From contig CP133595.1 of NCBI GenBank assembly GCA_031200235.1, forward strand, positions 186,001-250,000: a stretch of 64,000 nucleotides of DNA, given 5' to 3'. The first letter of the stretch is position 1. Each line of letters begins with the position of its first letter. The notes under the pieces were generated by a model that searched no databases, was not told where the DNA came from, and worked only from the letters and a program-made list of their open reading frames with translations. Shown here piece after piece: positions 41,002-50,665 of the stretch. Made by a program: the position numbers and the translations under genes. Source of the stretch: Cuniculiplasma divulgatum (GTDB lineage: Archaea > Thermoplasmatota > Thermoplasmata > Thermoplasmatales > Thermoplasmataceae).

Positions 41002-41883
41002 TCAGGTCACCTCATTCATTACAAGCCTGCAGACGCTGTCGACCAAGCTGTCTCCGTCATCTGGAAGGCCTGTTCTGTGGTAATCCATTCCCATTTCCTT
41101 AACCTTTCCCCCGAACTCCAGATCCAGATCGTACAGGATCTCAAGGTGCTCATACAGGAAGCCTATGGGAACTGCCAGCAGTGATCTGTAGCCCTTGGCC
41201 ATGATATTTTCCAGGACCTCATAAATTGACGGCTCCAGCCATCTGTTCCCGTATTTCCCCCTGCTCTGGTAACCCGCGAAGTACTCCTGAAGGCCCGCTT
41301 CCTCTGCAGTGCTGCGTGAAGCTGACATGAAGGCAGCATTGTAGTCATCCTCTTTCTCCCTGAATAATGGAAGGCTGTGCGCGTCAAAAAGAACTGCATC
41401 GCCTTTCCAGTAATTCTTCCTGACCAGAGGTGCCCATATATCTGCCAGTACATCAGAGGGAATGCCGTTGATGAATCTGATCTCCGGGTTCAGGTTCCTT
41501 CTGGACAGTGCCTTTTCCAGAGGATCCAGATACGATCCCTTGACGCCACCCGATGGGAACGGAAAAAGCGGGAAAGCTACAATTTTATCCGTGTTGCTGA
41601 TGGACAGCGACGATATTGATTGGTCCAGCCATGGACTCCAGTGCTTGTTGCCCAGGATCACGTCAATCTCGCCGCCCTGAGAGAGTTTTGCACTGATCTT
41701 CCTGACAAGGCTGTCAACTATTGCGTTTGATGGCGATATTCCACCAACCATGGCATATTTTTCCGTGTTTTCTCTTGTTGCATACTCTGGCACAGGTTTT
41801 CCCTCATATATGCCCTGCAAATATGCAGGAACATCCTCCATTCTTGTGGGGCTTCCGTATGCCATGAGAATTACGTGAATCAA
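41002..41883 (-). CDS. hemH: Ferrochelatase
   Basis: Inserts Fe2+ into a porphyrin; in archaea the substrate may be coproporphyrin or a sirohaem-derived intermediate rather than protoporphyrin. 293 aa with the catalytic His in FDAHSLP, and the acidic metal-binding helix region VPIGFLYEHLEILYDLD. LMAYGSP at the N-terminus is typical. TTG start. Grouped with hemE and the SelB-like gene, but separated from hemE by a small unknown gene. Confidence 0.92.
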   Translation of the reverse strand: MIHVILMAYGSPTRMEDVPAYLQGIYEGKPVPEYATRENTEKYAMVGGISPSNAIVDSLVRKISAKLSQGGEIDVILGNKHWSPWLDQSISSLSISNTDKIVAFPLFPFPSGGVKGSYLDPLEKALSRRNLNPEIRFINGIPSDVLADIWAPLVRKNYWKGDAVLFDAHSLPLFREKEDDYNAAFMSASRSTAEEAGLQEYFAGYQSRGKYGNRWLEPSIYEVLENIMAKGYRSLLAVPIGFLYEHLEILYDLDLEFGGKVKEMGMDYHRTGLPDDGDSLVDSVCRLVMNEVT

Positions 41884-42029
41884 TTCAGTCTCCCCTCAGG
41901 GCATGACCGCAAGCCAGAGTGCGCCTGCAGCCGGCCAAAGTGATGCTTATACTGGATATACCGAAACATTATTTCCATAGCCGCTGTGCTCCTGAGTCTT
42001 CCGAAGAAAATGGAAATTCCCCGGAATTT

Positions 42030-42419
42030 TCACTGGGCAATTGCCCGCAGCTGCCCTATGAGTTCATTCTCAACATGCTCTGTGAAGAGAATCTCGGGTA
42101 TGTCCACCACCAGAAACAGCTCTGAAAGAAGGAGTGTTTCGATTGCGGTTATGGCAAGGTTCTTCAGTAATTTTCCAACGCCCACTTCCACCTGAATCTG
42201 GCCGGGTGCCGTGGCATCAAACTTGAATGTGAGTGCCCTGTCGGCGGCAACAAGATCCCTTAGAATACCGGGCTTTTGCGCCTGCACAATTCCCTGATCA
42301 CCCTGCACATTGCTCTGTACCTTCCATCCCTGGCTCTGCAGGAACTGTTGAAAACCTGTGGCAACATCACTGAGGCTCTTGCTGCTTGTTAGGCTGAAAT
42401 TCTTCTTAAAAAATCCCAT
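42030..42419 (-). CDS. Hypothetical protein in the haem cluster
   Basis: About 129 aa from ATG 42419; the frame opens at 42434, but CCATAAAATAAG (42444-42455) lies about 25-30 nt upstream of the ATG, fitting a leaderless mRNA. N-terminal basic MGFFKKNFS, a Q/S-rich central part, and a C-terminal hydrophobic segment (IETLLLSELFLVVDIPEILF). Composition suggests a membrane-associated or beta-rich protein. No family recognised. Confidence 0.55.
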   Translation of the reverse strand: MGFFKKNFSLTSSKSLSDVATGFQQFLQSQGWKVQSNVQGDQGIVQAQKPGILRDLVAADRALTFKFDATAPGQIQVEVGVGKLLKNLAITAIETLLLSELFLVVDIPEILFTEHVENELIGQLRAIAQ

Positions 42420-42511
42420 CTGTGCGTATATCAATTTCTTATTTTATGGTTTACTGATTTTGAAGCTGATATTCCATTATTGTTGAATCAGATGAATCAG
42501 GGGGAAGGGGA

Positions 42512-43540
42512 TCAGAATCTTCGCTCAACTGCATGGATCTTTCTGGTCAGTTCCAGCAGTGTTTCAGGCCTGGTGTTGGGAAGTACACCATGGCCAAGGT
42601 TGAATATGTAATTATCACGATCTGCCATGGACATGGCTATTGAAAGCCCTTCGCGCATTGCCAGGTCAGGTGCGTTCTCCACCATGGAAGGATCCAGGTT
42701 TCCCTGAAGCCCAACTTCACTGCCAATGGATCTGCCAACTTCTGAAAGCTCAACCCTCCAGTCCAGGCTCAGAAAGTTGAATCCTGCGGTTGACAGGATC
42801 TGATGCATTGAGCCTGTCTGTGTGCTGAAGTAAATCACCGGTATCTTATTTCCAATGGCAGAAGTTATCTGTTCCAGATACCTTTCTGAATAAATTGAAA
42901 GCTGCCTTGGCGAAAGATATCCCGCCCAGCTGTCGAAGATCTGTATTGCATCGGCCCCGGATTTCCATTGAGACAGTGCATTTTCTATGACCATGTCGGT
43001 GACCATCTGCATGAGTCTTAGAAAACCTGGATCGCCAGAGAAAATCAGCTTCTTTGTCAGATACAGATCCCTGTCGGGGCGTCCTCCTGCCAGATAAGAT
43101 GCTATTGTGAGCGGCCCCCCTGAAAAGCCTATTACTGGCACTGAAGATCTTGATGCCTTTATGCGCCTTATTGATTCATAGGTCGAATAACCATATTCAG
43201 CGGAACTGAATTCGTTGATTGAACGCATTGAGGGGTCTGAAACGTATGAGTTCTTTATGGACGGCCCAACACCTTCAACAAAATCAATGGCAAATCCCAT
43301 GGATTCTGCCGGGAGAATTATGTCAGAGAATATGATGGCAGCATCCACTCCAAGCCTGTCAACAGGTTCCAGAGTAATCCGGATGGTTGTGTCGGCATCC
43401 CTGCACATGTCCTTCATGGACATACCTCGCCTTATCTCCGTGTAACCTGGAAGATACCTGCCAGCCTGCCTCATATACCAGACCGGAATTGTCTCGTGGG
43501 AATCACCCTTAAGCGCAGACAGGAAGCTGTTCAATTGCAA
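42512..43540 (-). CDS. hemE: Uroporphyrinogen decarboxylase
   Basis: Decarboxylates the four acetate side chains of uroporphyrinogen III to coproporphyrinogen III. 342 aa. Signature MRQAGRYLPGY with its conserved arginines (about 23-33), catalytic Asp in IIFSDI, and GFSGGPLT; late FNLGHGVLPNT is also typical. TTG start with a purine-rich GGGGT just upstream, 16 nt after asnS. HemE plus HemH in one region indicates a haem/coproporphyrin branch. Confidence 0.94.
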   Translation of the reverse strand: MQLNSFLSALKGDSHETIPVWYMRQAGRYLPGYTEIRRGMSMKDMCRDADTTIRITLEPVDRLGVDAAIIFSDIILPAESMGFAIDFVEGVGPSIKNSYVSDPSMRSINEFSSAEYGYSTYESIRRIKASRSSVPVIGFSGGPLTIASYLAGGRPDRDLYLTKKLIFSGDPGFLRLMQMVTDMVIENALSQWKSGADAIQIFDSWAGYLSPRQLSIYSERYLEQITSAIGNKIPVIYFSTQTGSMHQILSTAGFNFLSLDWRVELSEVGRSIGSEVGLQGNLDPSMVENAPDLAMREGLSIAMSMADRDNYIFNLGHGVLPNTRPETLLELTRKIHAVERRF

Positions 43541-43556
43541 TTACCCCATTGCATGA

Positions 43557-44852
43557 TCAAGGCCTTGTTCTCCTGATTGTCCTTGGGTAAGGTATGGCAT
43601 CCCTTATGGTTTCCTGCTTCATGATCCACCATGCCAGCCTGTCCAGGCCAAGGCCAAAACCTGAGTGCGGCACACTGCCGTACCTTCTCAGATCAAGGTA
43701 CCAGTAATAATCCCTGGTGTCGAGGTTGCTCTCGGCCATTCTCTGCTCAAGCTGTTTCAGGTCCCAGATCCTTTCTCCTCCCCCAAGAATCTCGCCATAC
43801 CCCTCTGGTGCCAGAAGATCATGGCAAAGTATCTCCTCTGGATTTTCTGGATCAGGCATGTGATAGAATGTTTTCAGCGAACGCGGGAAATGAGTGACGA
43901 AGACTGGCTTGTCGAAATGAACCATGATGTCTCTTTCCTCGTCTGCGCCCAGATCATCGCCATACTTCAGGTTGAGTCCCCATCCCTGTGCCATCTTCAT
44001 CAAATCAGCATACCTGATTCTCTGGAATGGTGCCTTTATATTCCTGAGGAAATCAATGTCTCTGCCGAGAAGCTTGAGTTCTTCCTCATTTTCTTCAACA
44101 ACCTTTGCCACAATATACTCAATCATTTTCTCTTCGATCTGCATCATTTCCTCATTGCCGATCCACGCCACCTCTGCCTCGGCATGCCAGTATTCCGTGA
44201 GATGCCGCCTGGTCCTGGATTTCTCTGCCCTGAAACTTGGAGATACTGTAAATACCTTCTCCAGACTGAAAATGAATGCTTCCAGATAGAACTGGGAACT
44301 CTGTGTGAGGCTGACCTCTTCCCCAAAGAACGGGACCTTGAAGAGCGTTGATCCACCTTCCGTTGCGGTGGATACCATTATTGGAGGCTGGACCTGGTAA
44401 TATCCGTTTCCATAGTAAAAATCATTGAAAGCCTTGAATATGGTGGACCTGATCTTGAGAACAGCCGTGAATTCCCGGCTCCTCAGCCACAGGTGCCTGT
44501 TGTCCAGGAGAAACTCTTCACCCAGATCCCTTGAAATGGGAAAACTATCGTTCCTCTGATATATTCTGTAGGATTTGATCTCCACCTCGTACCCTGTTAC
44601 AGCACGCTTGTCTTCCTTCACTATTCCGGATACTTCGAGGCTGCTTTCGACGGTCAGGTTGGAAAGCTCCTTGTGCTGTTCTTCACTGAGGCTCTTGGTG
44701 CTGGAAAGAAGCTGAACAATCCCGGTTGAATCCCTGAGAACTATGAAGGTAAGCTTGCCGCTGGTCCTTATTCTGTAGACCCAGCCGTGCAGGGTCACCT
44801 CCTTTCCCAACTGACTTTCATTGAGTGTCTGTGCTATACTTTGCATCCGCAT
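43557..44852 (-). CDS. asnS: Asparaginyl-tRNA synthetase
   Basis: Class IIb synthetase charging tRNA-Asn. 431 aa: N-terminal OB fold anticodon-binding domain ([21 protein letters not shown]), linker, motif 2 ([21 protein letters not shown]), insertion, and motif 3 ([12 protein letters not shown]). The RTRRHL and late [10 protein letters not shown] patterns indicate Asn rather than the archaeal nondiscriminating Asp enzyme, but this separation by eye is moderate. Heads the asnS-hemE group; hemE starts 16 nt downstream. Confidence 0.9.
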   Translation of the reverse strand: MRMQSIAQTLNESQLGKEVTLHGWVYRIRTSGKLTFIVLRDSTGIVQLLSSTKSLSEEQHKELSNLTVESSLEVSGIVKEDKRAVTGYEVEIKSYRIYQRNDSFPISRDLGEEFLLDNRHLWLRSREFTAVLKIRSTIFKAFNDFYYGNGYYQVQPPIMVSTATEGGSTLFKVPFFGEEVSLTQSSQFYLEAFIFSLEKVFTVSPSFRAEKSRTRRHLTEYWHAEAEVAWIGNEEMMQIEEKMIEYIVAKVVEENEEELKLLGRDIDFLRNIKAPFQRIRYADLMKMAQGWGLNLKYGDDLGADEERDIMVHFDKPVFVTHFPRSLKTFYHMPDPENPEEILCHDLLAPEGYGEILGGGERIWDLKQLEQRMAESNLDTRDYYWYLDLRRYGSVPHSGFGLGLDRLAWWIMKQETIRDAIPYPRTIRRTRP

Positions 44853-44953
44853 TTTATGTCAGACTTTGTAAATAACTTTTCTGAAGGAACTCAATGATCC
44901 GGAAGAATTGCAAGATGGTTGATGAGAGTGATTTCCCTCAATTTGGATAATTT

Positions 44954-45502
44954 CTATTCTGCCATGTGCATATCTTCCGGGATCCGGACCTTCAATGGAT
45001 AGATATACGTCTGAGGTAGAGATTCAACAAATTCCATGTTGATTCCAGAGCTTCTGAGCCTTGTGAGTGCACGATGATAGGTTGACCTGGCTATATCCTC
45101 TCTATTGGTTTGCCACTGGACACCGGCGACGGCCAGCAGGGTGAGGCCATGGAAGTACTCCCTGAAGTTACTGTGTGAAATATGCCAGATGTCCTCCAGC
45201 AGTTCATGGGTTTCCCAGTATCGTTCTTTGCCAATGAGCCAGTTTGCTATGAAGATTGCCGTTTGCGTACTTTTTTCATTGTATGCTGGCTTATTATTTT
45301 CATCTGAAATCAGCTGGGTAAAAACAAAGAAAGAAAGATTTTCCAGGCTAAGATTTGCCATATTAATCTCTTCCCTGGTCTGGAAATCAATCTCTGTGCA
45401 ATCTGTGTGGTTTCTTGCCATTATATAGAAAGCTCCTGCACTTTCAAGTTTTTCTATCAGCTTGCTTGTTTCAGCCTGCACCACTATCAAGTACCGTACC
45501 AA
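44954..45502 (-). CDS. DUF309 domain protein
   Basis: 182 aa. Residues about 90-150 carry the DUF309 helical signature GKERYWETHELLEDIWH...FHGLTLLAVAGVQWQ, with conserved Glu/His residues; family function unknown. The N-terminal ~80 residues are extra and polar. Start TTG 45502 is preceded by AAGGAG at 4-nt spacing and by a TTTAAG box about 28 nt upstream. Lies between asnS and tRNA-Cys. Confidence 0.75.
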   Translation of the reverse strand: MVRYLIVVQAETSKLIEKLESAGAFYIMARNHTDCTEIDFQTREEINMANLSLENLSFFVFTQLISDENNKPAYNEKSTQTAIFIANWLIGKERYWETHELLEDIWHISHSNFREYFHGLTLLAVAGVQWQTNREDIARSTYHRALTRLRSSGINMEFVESLPQTYIYPLKVRIPEDMHMAE

Positions 45503-45579
45503 TTCGCTCCTTTATTTCCTTTCAACTTAAATGCATTGCAGTTGTTGCAATATGAAAAGATGGCAAATTTAATGTGTGG

Positions 45580-45590
45580 ATAAATATTCT
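45580..45590 (+). promoter_or_regulatory. TATA box upstream of tRNA-Cys
   Basis: ATAAATATTC-type box about 25-30 nt before the mature tRNA 5' end. A 6-bp inverted repeat TTTCCC-tgaaa-GGGAAA (45594-45610) occupies the space to the tRNA, spanning the expected start site. Confidence 0.5.
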
Positions 45591-45612
45591 GGATTTCCCT
45601 GAAAGGGAAACT

Positions 45613-45684
45613 GGATAGGTGGCAGAGCGGTCATGCGTGGGACTGCAGATCCCATCTAATAGGGTTCAACTCCCTACCTATCCT
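45613..45684 (+). tRNA. tRNA-Cys (anticodon GCA)
   Basis: Acceptor GGATAGG/CCTATCC, D stem GCA/TGC, anticodon stem TGGGA/TCCCA with loop CTGCAGA (anticodon GCA), T arm TAGGG-TTCAACT-CCCTA, discriminator T as expected for Cys. 72 nt, no intron, CCA not encoded. Marks the left edge of the accessory, toxin-antitoxin-rich region. Confidence 0.96.
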
Positions 45685-45739
45685 TATACTGCTGTAAAAC
45701 ACCAAAAAGAGGCTTAATATGTCTATTCACTTGATCCAA

Positions 45740-45753
45740 CAACGTTCGCGTTG
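45740..45753 (-). other. TTCG/CGAA hairpin downstream of the 2H phosphoesterase gene
   Basis: CAACG-TTCG-CGTTG folds into a 5-bp stem. It lies 8 nt past the stop of the minus-strand gene, with a minus-strand T5 run about 30 nt further on, so it may be part of a transcript end. Confidence 0.3.
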
Positions 45754-45760
45754 ACTGAAT

Positions 45761-46312
45761 TCAGAAAATCTTATCTGATCCTGTTTGCTTTAAATCAATT
45801 TCATGAATTTTCTGATACTTAGTTTCAGATAGCTTGTAAATTTTTAGCGACTTTACAATGAACGGTTGAAAGTCGTGAAGACAATTATTTGCAAGTTTTT
45901 TCATTTCTGACAGTTCAACTTCACTCATTCCGAATTCTTTCGACCCTAATGTCAAATGTGGCTCATAAAGGTCAAGCTCGTAGTATCTTCTGCTATTTTC
46001 AGGATTGGGGGAGATCGCTTCCACAATCTTCCGGTGCAATACGTGAATTCTATCGGATTCTACACCAAGATATACAACAGATTTTCCAAAGGATTTTACA
46101 CCCTTTAATGACAAATTAAACATTGCGAAGTTCCTGCAAATTGTTTTTATAGAATCTATCCAGTATTCATCTTCATTCAGACCGGCCTGGGATTTAACAG
46201 TGATGTGGGGCTCCACAAAATCTGGTAAGGCATTATTTGGCCAACTTCTTTGGAATCGCGTTATTATTTCTCCATATTCCTTCGAGGGTGTGATAGCAAT
46301 AAAATATTCCAC
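45761..46312 (-). CDS. 2H phosphoesterase (2'-5' RNA ligase/LigT-like)
   Basis: Two HxTx-type motifs, EPHITVK and EPHLTLG, define the 2H superfamily active site that hydrolyses or makes 2'-5' or cyclic phosphodiester bonds. The frame opens at TTG 46372, but GTG 46312 gives the usual short start (VEYFIAITPSKE) and lies about 25 nt below an AATATTAGAC box. About 183 aa. AT-rich and adjacent to a tRNA and toxin-antitoxin genes; the RNA substrate is unknown. Confidence 0.82.
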   Translation of the reverse strand: MEYFIAITPSKEYGEIITRFQRSWPNNALPDFVEPHITVKSQAGLNEDEYWIDSIKTICRNFAMFNLSLKGVKSFGKSVVYLGVESDRIHVLHRKIVEAISPNPENSRRYYELDLYEPHLTLGSKEFGMSEVELSEMKKLANNCLHDFQPFIVKSLKIYKLSETKYQKIHEIDLKQTGSDKIF

Positions 46313-46604
46313 GCTCAAGTGATACGCATAGATGTCTAATATTTTCACTAAGTTATCGCAACGAATCTTCAAAGAACGGCAGTAATATTTTCCAACGTAT
46401 TATTCCTGAGTTGCTTGTATAAAAATGATCAACAAACTATCATTAGAGAATTGTTCGAGAAAAATCAACGTAAATAACTTTTGTTTTGTGTCAAAATCAA
46501 GAATTTCAAAATCTAGAAAATCCTCCTGACGGGTGATCAAATCATTCAATTCAACATGTTATTCCCTTACACAATACTTAAATCAATGTTTTGAATTCAT
46601 TTTA

Positions 46605-46814
46605 GTGAAATTTACAGTTATACTTGAACCACAGAAAGATGGGGGGTTTACGGTGAGTGTACCAGCACTCCCTGGTTGCATCTCTGAAGGGGAGAATAGA
46701 GAAGAAGCTCTCAAAAATATCAAGGAAGCAATAGAATTATATTTGGAAGTTTTAAAAGAAGACGGAAAACCTATACCCCAGGATGTTGGCGAGGAAGTCC
46801 TTCTGGATGCCTAA
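46605..46814 (+). CDS. hicB: HicB-like antitoxin
   Basis: About 69 aa from GTG 46605: KFTVILEPQKDGGFTVSVPALPGCISEGENREEALKNI is the classic partial RNase H fold of HicB/UPF0150 antitoxins. Neutralises HicA and may autoregulate the operon. The upstream extension of the frame to 46533 covers a TACTTAAATC box about 30 nt before the GTG, so the leaderless GTG is preferred. Overlaps hicA by 8 nt; antitoxin-first order. Confidence 0.88.
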   Translation: MKFTVILEPQKDGGFTVSVPALPGCISEGENREEALKNIKEAIELYLEVLKEDGKPIPQDVGEEVLLDA

Positions 46815-47028
46815 ACTTCCAGTTGTATCTGGAGAAGTTGTAATCAAAGCACTCTCCAAAAGAGGTTTCATTTTAAGAAAAGGAAAAGGTGATCACGTTA
46901 TAATCCAGAGCAAAGATGGATACAGGAACATAGTTGTTCCATTGCATAAAGAACTGAAGCCGGGAACCTTAAGAGCAATTATTAAACAATCCGGTCTAAC
47001 TGTAGAAGATTTTGTGAATCTATTATGA
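46807..47028 (+). CDS. hicA: HicA-like mRNA interferase toxin
   Basis: 73 aa from ATG 46807, dsRBD-like HicA fold: MPKLPVVSGEVVIKALSKRGF, RKGKGDHVIIQSKDG with the catalytic histidine, and IVVPLHKELKPGTLRAIIKQSGL. Cleaves mRNA/tmRNA when free of HicB. Active-site His and both helices intact, so likely functional. Forms a translationally coupled pair with the preceding hicB. Confidence 0.9.
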   Translation: MPKLPVVSGEVVIKALSKRGFILRKGKGDHVIIQSKDGYRNIVVPLHKELKPGTLRAIIKQSGLTVEDFVNLL

Positions 47029-47480
47029 TGAAGTTAGCCGAAATATTGTTTGGTATCCACGTAATCAAATAATCGAATTACCACCTATCCTTGTGCAATT
47101 GTCATTGAATATTAACAATGTTGACATATAGAAGTTAAACTTCTCATTTGTATGTACATTTTAAAAGTATTTATTTTGTGACTGCAGAACGTTTCGAGTA
47201 ATTCATTTTGAAGAAGGAATTTGCATAAAAGTGTGGTGCTCATAGAGTAATAGCATGGACTCTGTGTCTGCATTGTTTAGTTGCCATTCTATCACACTTT
47301 ACCATTATGGCTTATTTAAAAGACAATGGGCCAGTCCTTGACAAAAATGGCAGATAGCGTAACAGCGATACGTCAAAAGTTCATCTAGATTATATTTCCA
47401 GAATATGAAAATAAACACTAACAATAAGGATTAAGGTGACATCTTCCTATGGCAGTTTCTGAGAATAGGCTTTTTATTAA
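47029..47480. other. AT-rich degenerate intergenic stretch
   Basis: No intact gene in about 450 bases after hicA. A TATTTAAAAG box near 47311 precedes a short frame MADSVTAIRQKFI that stops after 13 codons, which could be the start of a lost gene. An Mrr-like fragment follows. Confidence 0.4.
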
Positions 47481-47675
47481 TTCGAATCCAAGATACCTGC
47501 CGATAGGGGCGTCATATTAACAACATCCACATTCACCAGATATGCTGCAAGTTGGATTGGCTCTATTTCTAAGAAAGTAGTATCGATAAATGGCGAAAAA
47601 ATGGTTGACCTAATGTTTCAGCATAATCTAGGGGTTGAAATTGTAGACACTTACGAAATTAAGAAAGTTAGTTAA
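47481..47675 (+). pseudogene. Mrr-type restriction endonuclease, C-terminal remnant
   Basis: Open from just after an in-frame stop (47478-47480) to TAA 47675 with no start codon at its beginning. It encodes ESKIPADRGVILTTSTFT...and ends INGEKMVDLMFQHNLGVEI, DTYEIKKVS: the last strand/helix block of Mrr_cat nucleases (GVFITTSxFT ... DGEKLxxLMxxHNxGV). The catalytic D-(x)n-QxK region, which lies upstream in intact proteins, is missing. Remnant of a type IV restriction system. Confidence 0.6.
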
Positions 47676-47823
47676 GACCTCTTCAGTGAAGATGTGGAAT
47701 AAGATTCTCCGTCATTGTCCTATTATATCCAATAATTGCCTACAGTTTTTCTGAAACTTAAAACCACAGAAATTAGTGAAATGGTCACAAGGTATATATA
47801 TGGGAAATAACATACAGTATTGT

Positions 47824-48048
47824 ATGACAAAACTTGTAAGTATACGTGTGGATGAACAGACGTTGGCAGAAGCTAAGAGGTTGAAGATAAATTACTCGGA
47901 GGTAATGAGGGAGTCATTGAAGAATGAGATTGAGAGAAGAAACGATAAAGAATTCTTAGAAAGTATTTCTAAGATACACAGAATGCTAAAGAACGTTGAT
48001 CGTAACCAAATTCTTGCGGATTTAAGAGAAGACCGGGATCAAAGGTGA
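47824..48048 (+). CDS. vapB: VapB-like antitoxin
   Basis: 74 aa, leaderless ATG 47824 about 27 nt after GTATATATATG. N-terminal ribbon-helix-helix (TKLVSIRVDEQTLAEAKRLKINYSEVMRESLKNEIERR) followed by a charged toxin-binding tail. Overlap/spacing with vapC is 4 nt, typical VapBC order. Probably dimeric DNA-binding autorepressor. Confidence 0.85.
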   Translation: MTKLVSIRVDEQTLAEAKRLKINYSEVMRESLKNEIERRNDKEFLESISKIHRMLKNVDRNQILADLREDRDQR

Positions 48049-48052
48049 TAGG

Positions 48053-48478
48053 GTGGTTTTGAGTTATGTTTTGGATTCAAGTTCACTCTTCACTCTATTC
48101 TTCTTGGATTCGGAAGAAAAGGTGCATAAAATTCTAAAAGAGTCCTCTGTGCTGGACCTAACTGGTTACGAGATTGGTAGCATACTAACAAAAGGAAATG
48201 ATGGTCATATAAGGGGGCTCGAAAGAGAGATCATACTAGATTTGACAAAAGAAATCCAGAAAGTAATTGCCAATATCAGAGTGATTAGACTTAACGCTTT
48301 AGATATAACGGAAATAATGAAACTTTCACTATCAACCGGACTCACTTTTTATGATTCATCGTATGTTTTCTACAGCAAATTTCATCAGATGGCTTTGTTG
48401 ACCGACGACAAGGAAATGTATCGGGAAGCCAAGAAGCTGGGTTTGGAGGTCAAGAAAGTACAAGAGGTTTTCAATTGA
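48053..48478 (+). CDS. vapC: VapC PIN-domain ribonuclease toxin
   Basis: 141 aa. PIN-domain acidic residues are in place: D in YVLDSSSLF near the N-terminus, E in LTGYEIGSIL, D in GLTFYDSSYVFYS, and D in ALLTDDKEM. These coordinate the Mg2+ used for RNA cleavage. GTG start 5 nt after vapB. Presumably intact toxin of a VapBC pair; target RNA not inferable. Confidence 0.87.
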   Translation: MVLSYVLDSSSLFTLFFLDSEEKVHKILKESSVLDLTGYEIGSILTKGNDGHIRGLEREIILDLTKEIQKVIANIRVIRLNALDITEIMKLSLSTGLTFYDSSYVFYSKFHQMALLTDDKEMYREAKKLGLEVKKVQEVFN

Positions 48479-48641
48479 AGACCTACGCATTACTAGAGTC
48501 AGGGAAAAACCAGCATTGAAAATACAATACTTTGCACGTTCTCGGTATCCGCTTAATTAAATAATCGACTTCCTACTTATCCTTTACCAATTGCGAAATG
48601 TATAATCTGCACTATATAGAGAAAATGAATTCGTACTTTTT

Positions 48642-49385
48642 TCACTTCCAGTTTGTTAGAATCATTTCTCTACTGAACGTCTTTATCACTATGGGATACA
48701 TAAGCACATCAACCGCCGCTACAATGCCAGATATAATCAGCAGGGTCGTGTTCGTGAGGGAAATCACACTGATCTCTGTCAAAATATAGACGATAAAGAA
48801 TGGAATGGAGCCAACCATGGATAGCTGATGAGCGCTTCTAGGATCATTGACTCTCGCTGAAGACATCGTGCTAACTTCTATGGAGATGATTATACCAAGG
48901 GGTACCAGAAGAAGGAGTACGATGGCTGCTGACAAGTTCGGATAATGAGAATAACCCAGGAGATGGTAAGTAACCCTATCAATCAAGGCCATGTAAATTG
49001 AGTTTGCCAACAATACTGCCGTGAATGAAGGAATGAAAGCGGAAATAGCCTTGCCGAGAATAATTTCCCCGTCAGAGACTGGTGTGGATAGCAGTGGTTC
49101 AAGACTTTTCTGTATTTTTTCACCAACTATGCTGTAAGCTGCAGTATATGAAGATAGTATCACAGCAATAGTCGCAAAGAAGAACTCAAACGCATTCGGT
49201 AGTCCCGATATGTAATATATGTCAGTAGCGTTTATGGAAGCACCATTTATCACATGCCAAACCAACAGAGGAAGTCAAATCGCCAATGCGAGAGGAAGAA
49301 CTAAGTAAAAATAAATCGGGATCTTCTTCAGTCGTATTCTGGAAAACTCCTTCTGAGTGATTATCCATGCATTCCGGAAGCTCAT
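48642..49385 (-). pseudogene. ABC-2 permease with in-frame stop
   Basis: Begins at ATG 49385 (ATGA overlap with the ATPase stop): SFRNAWIITQKEFSRIRLKKIPIYF, then an in-frame TGA at 49275-49277, then the same frame continues through VWHVINGASINATDIYYIS to the normal end at 48642 (five to six membrane helices, IVGEKIQKSLEPLLSTPVSDGEIILGKA). One nonsense codon after about 36 residues removes almost the whole permease. Readthrough seems unlikely. Confidence 0.8.
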
Positions 49386-50303
49386 ATTTCTTCCCTCACG
49401 GCCTTGAGGTAAACTTCTTCCATTGTGGGGGAAAGTTGGTTCACTGCAACCACGTTGCCTCCAACAGATGTTATCGCCTTGATCAAGACTGGATTTTCAA
49501 CAAGGGGGTTCCTAAAATCTAGGATCGATCTTTTCCCGTCGATCTCAAACTGAGCAGATGAAACAGCCTTTATTGCTGAAACGATTCTGTCATTCACTTC
49601 CTCTAACTCTATAAACGTTTTGTCCCTTCGCAACGAGTCCTTTAAATGTTCAGGTGATCCTATGGTTATGAGTTTTGTTTTCAGTATTCCTATAGTATCA
49701 CAGATCCTCTGAGCTTCGTCCAGATTATGTGTGTTAACGATTGTTGTCTTTCCTTCCCTTTTCATGTTCAAGATAGAGTCCCGCACCACATTGGCTGCTC
49801 CCGGGTCTAGGTTTGCCGTAGGTTCGCCCATGAAGAGAACCTTGGGATCATGCGAAAGAGCTCTGGCAATCGCAACCTTCTGTTTCATTCCTTTTGAGAA
49901 TGTTGCAACTGGCCTGCCTCTAACATCCCAGAGGCCAAGTTCGTCCCGAAGGTGCTTTAAATTTTCCTTAAGCTGGTCTTCTGGGATTCCGTAAAGTTTT
50001 CCGTAAAAAATCTATGTTCTTATATGCACTGAGTTACTCGTAAAGGCCAACGTTCTCGGCCACCAGACCTATAATTCTTCTTATCTTCATCGAATCTTCT
50101 CTACGGCTTATGGAAAAGTTATCAATTCTTGCGTCCCAGCTCGTCCTGGAGATGAGGCATGCAAGCATCCTTATTGTAATCGCTTTCCCAGCACCGTTCG
50201 GGCCTAAGAGGCCGAAAATCTCACCATCTTTCATTTGAAAAGTCAATCCGTCAACGGCAATGAATTTCCCAAAGGTTTTCGTACGTCAGTCAGCGTCTAT
50301 CAC
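49382..50303 (-). pseudogene. ABC transporter ATPase, multiply broken
   Basis: Pieces of one DrrA-type ATPase: KTFGKFIAVDG and GLLGPNGAGKAIT in one part, then a stop after NVGLYE at 50034-50036, then a frameshift from an extra T in a T6 run near 50010 (GATTTTTTACGG), then KGMKQKVAIARAL and FMGEPTANLDP downstream. Walker A has Ala in place of the required Thr/Ser, and Walker B has Gly in place of Asp. Another in-frame TGA lies before TKTFGKF. With four or more independent lesions, this is decay rather than a sequencing slip. Confidence 0.85.
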
Positions 50304-50665
50304 CTGTAGGTCAAGGACTTTATTTACAGAGCCAGTATATTCTTTTCCTAGATGCAATATTATCAGAATTGGCTACGAAAAATAGCATGATAGTAATGAT
50401 AAGAAAAATCTAAACACCAATCTCTGCAACTAGACTGGATAGTTCCATCTTCTGTTTGCATGATTGTTACTCTTTTTATATTCTGGACCCCAAACTTTCG
50501 AGTGAATACATTTGTTCCCAGCCATTCGTCACGCTTTGTGAATGATGCGGCTATCCAAGATATAATTGATTTCTTCCCATCTATTTACTCTCATACTATT
50601 GGGAATTTTAACTGCGGCTTTTTAAGCAGAAAGGTCCACTGAGGGTTCAAGTCAGCTTTCGCTGA
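50304..50665. other. Intergenic, no gene seen
   Basis: About 360 AT-rich bases upstream of the dead ABC operon. A short plus-strand frame from ATG 50460 (RFVNDAAIQDIIDFFPSIYS) has protein-like character but no known match and no promoter of note; it may be a gene fragment. Confidence 0.35.
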
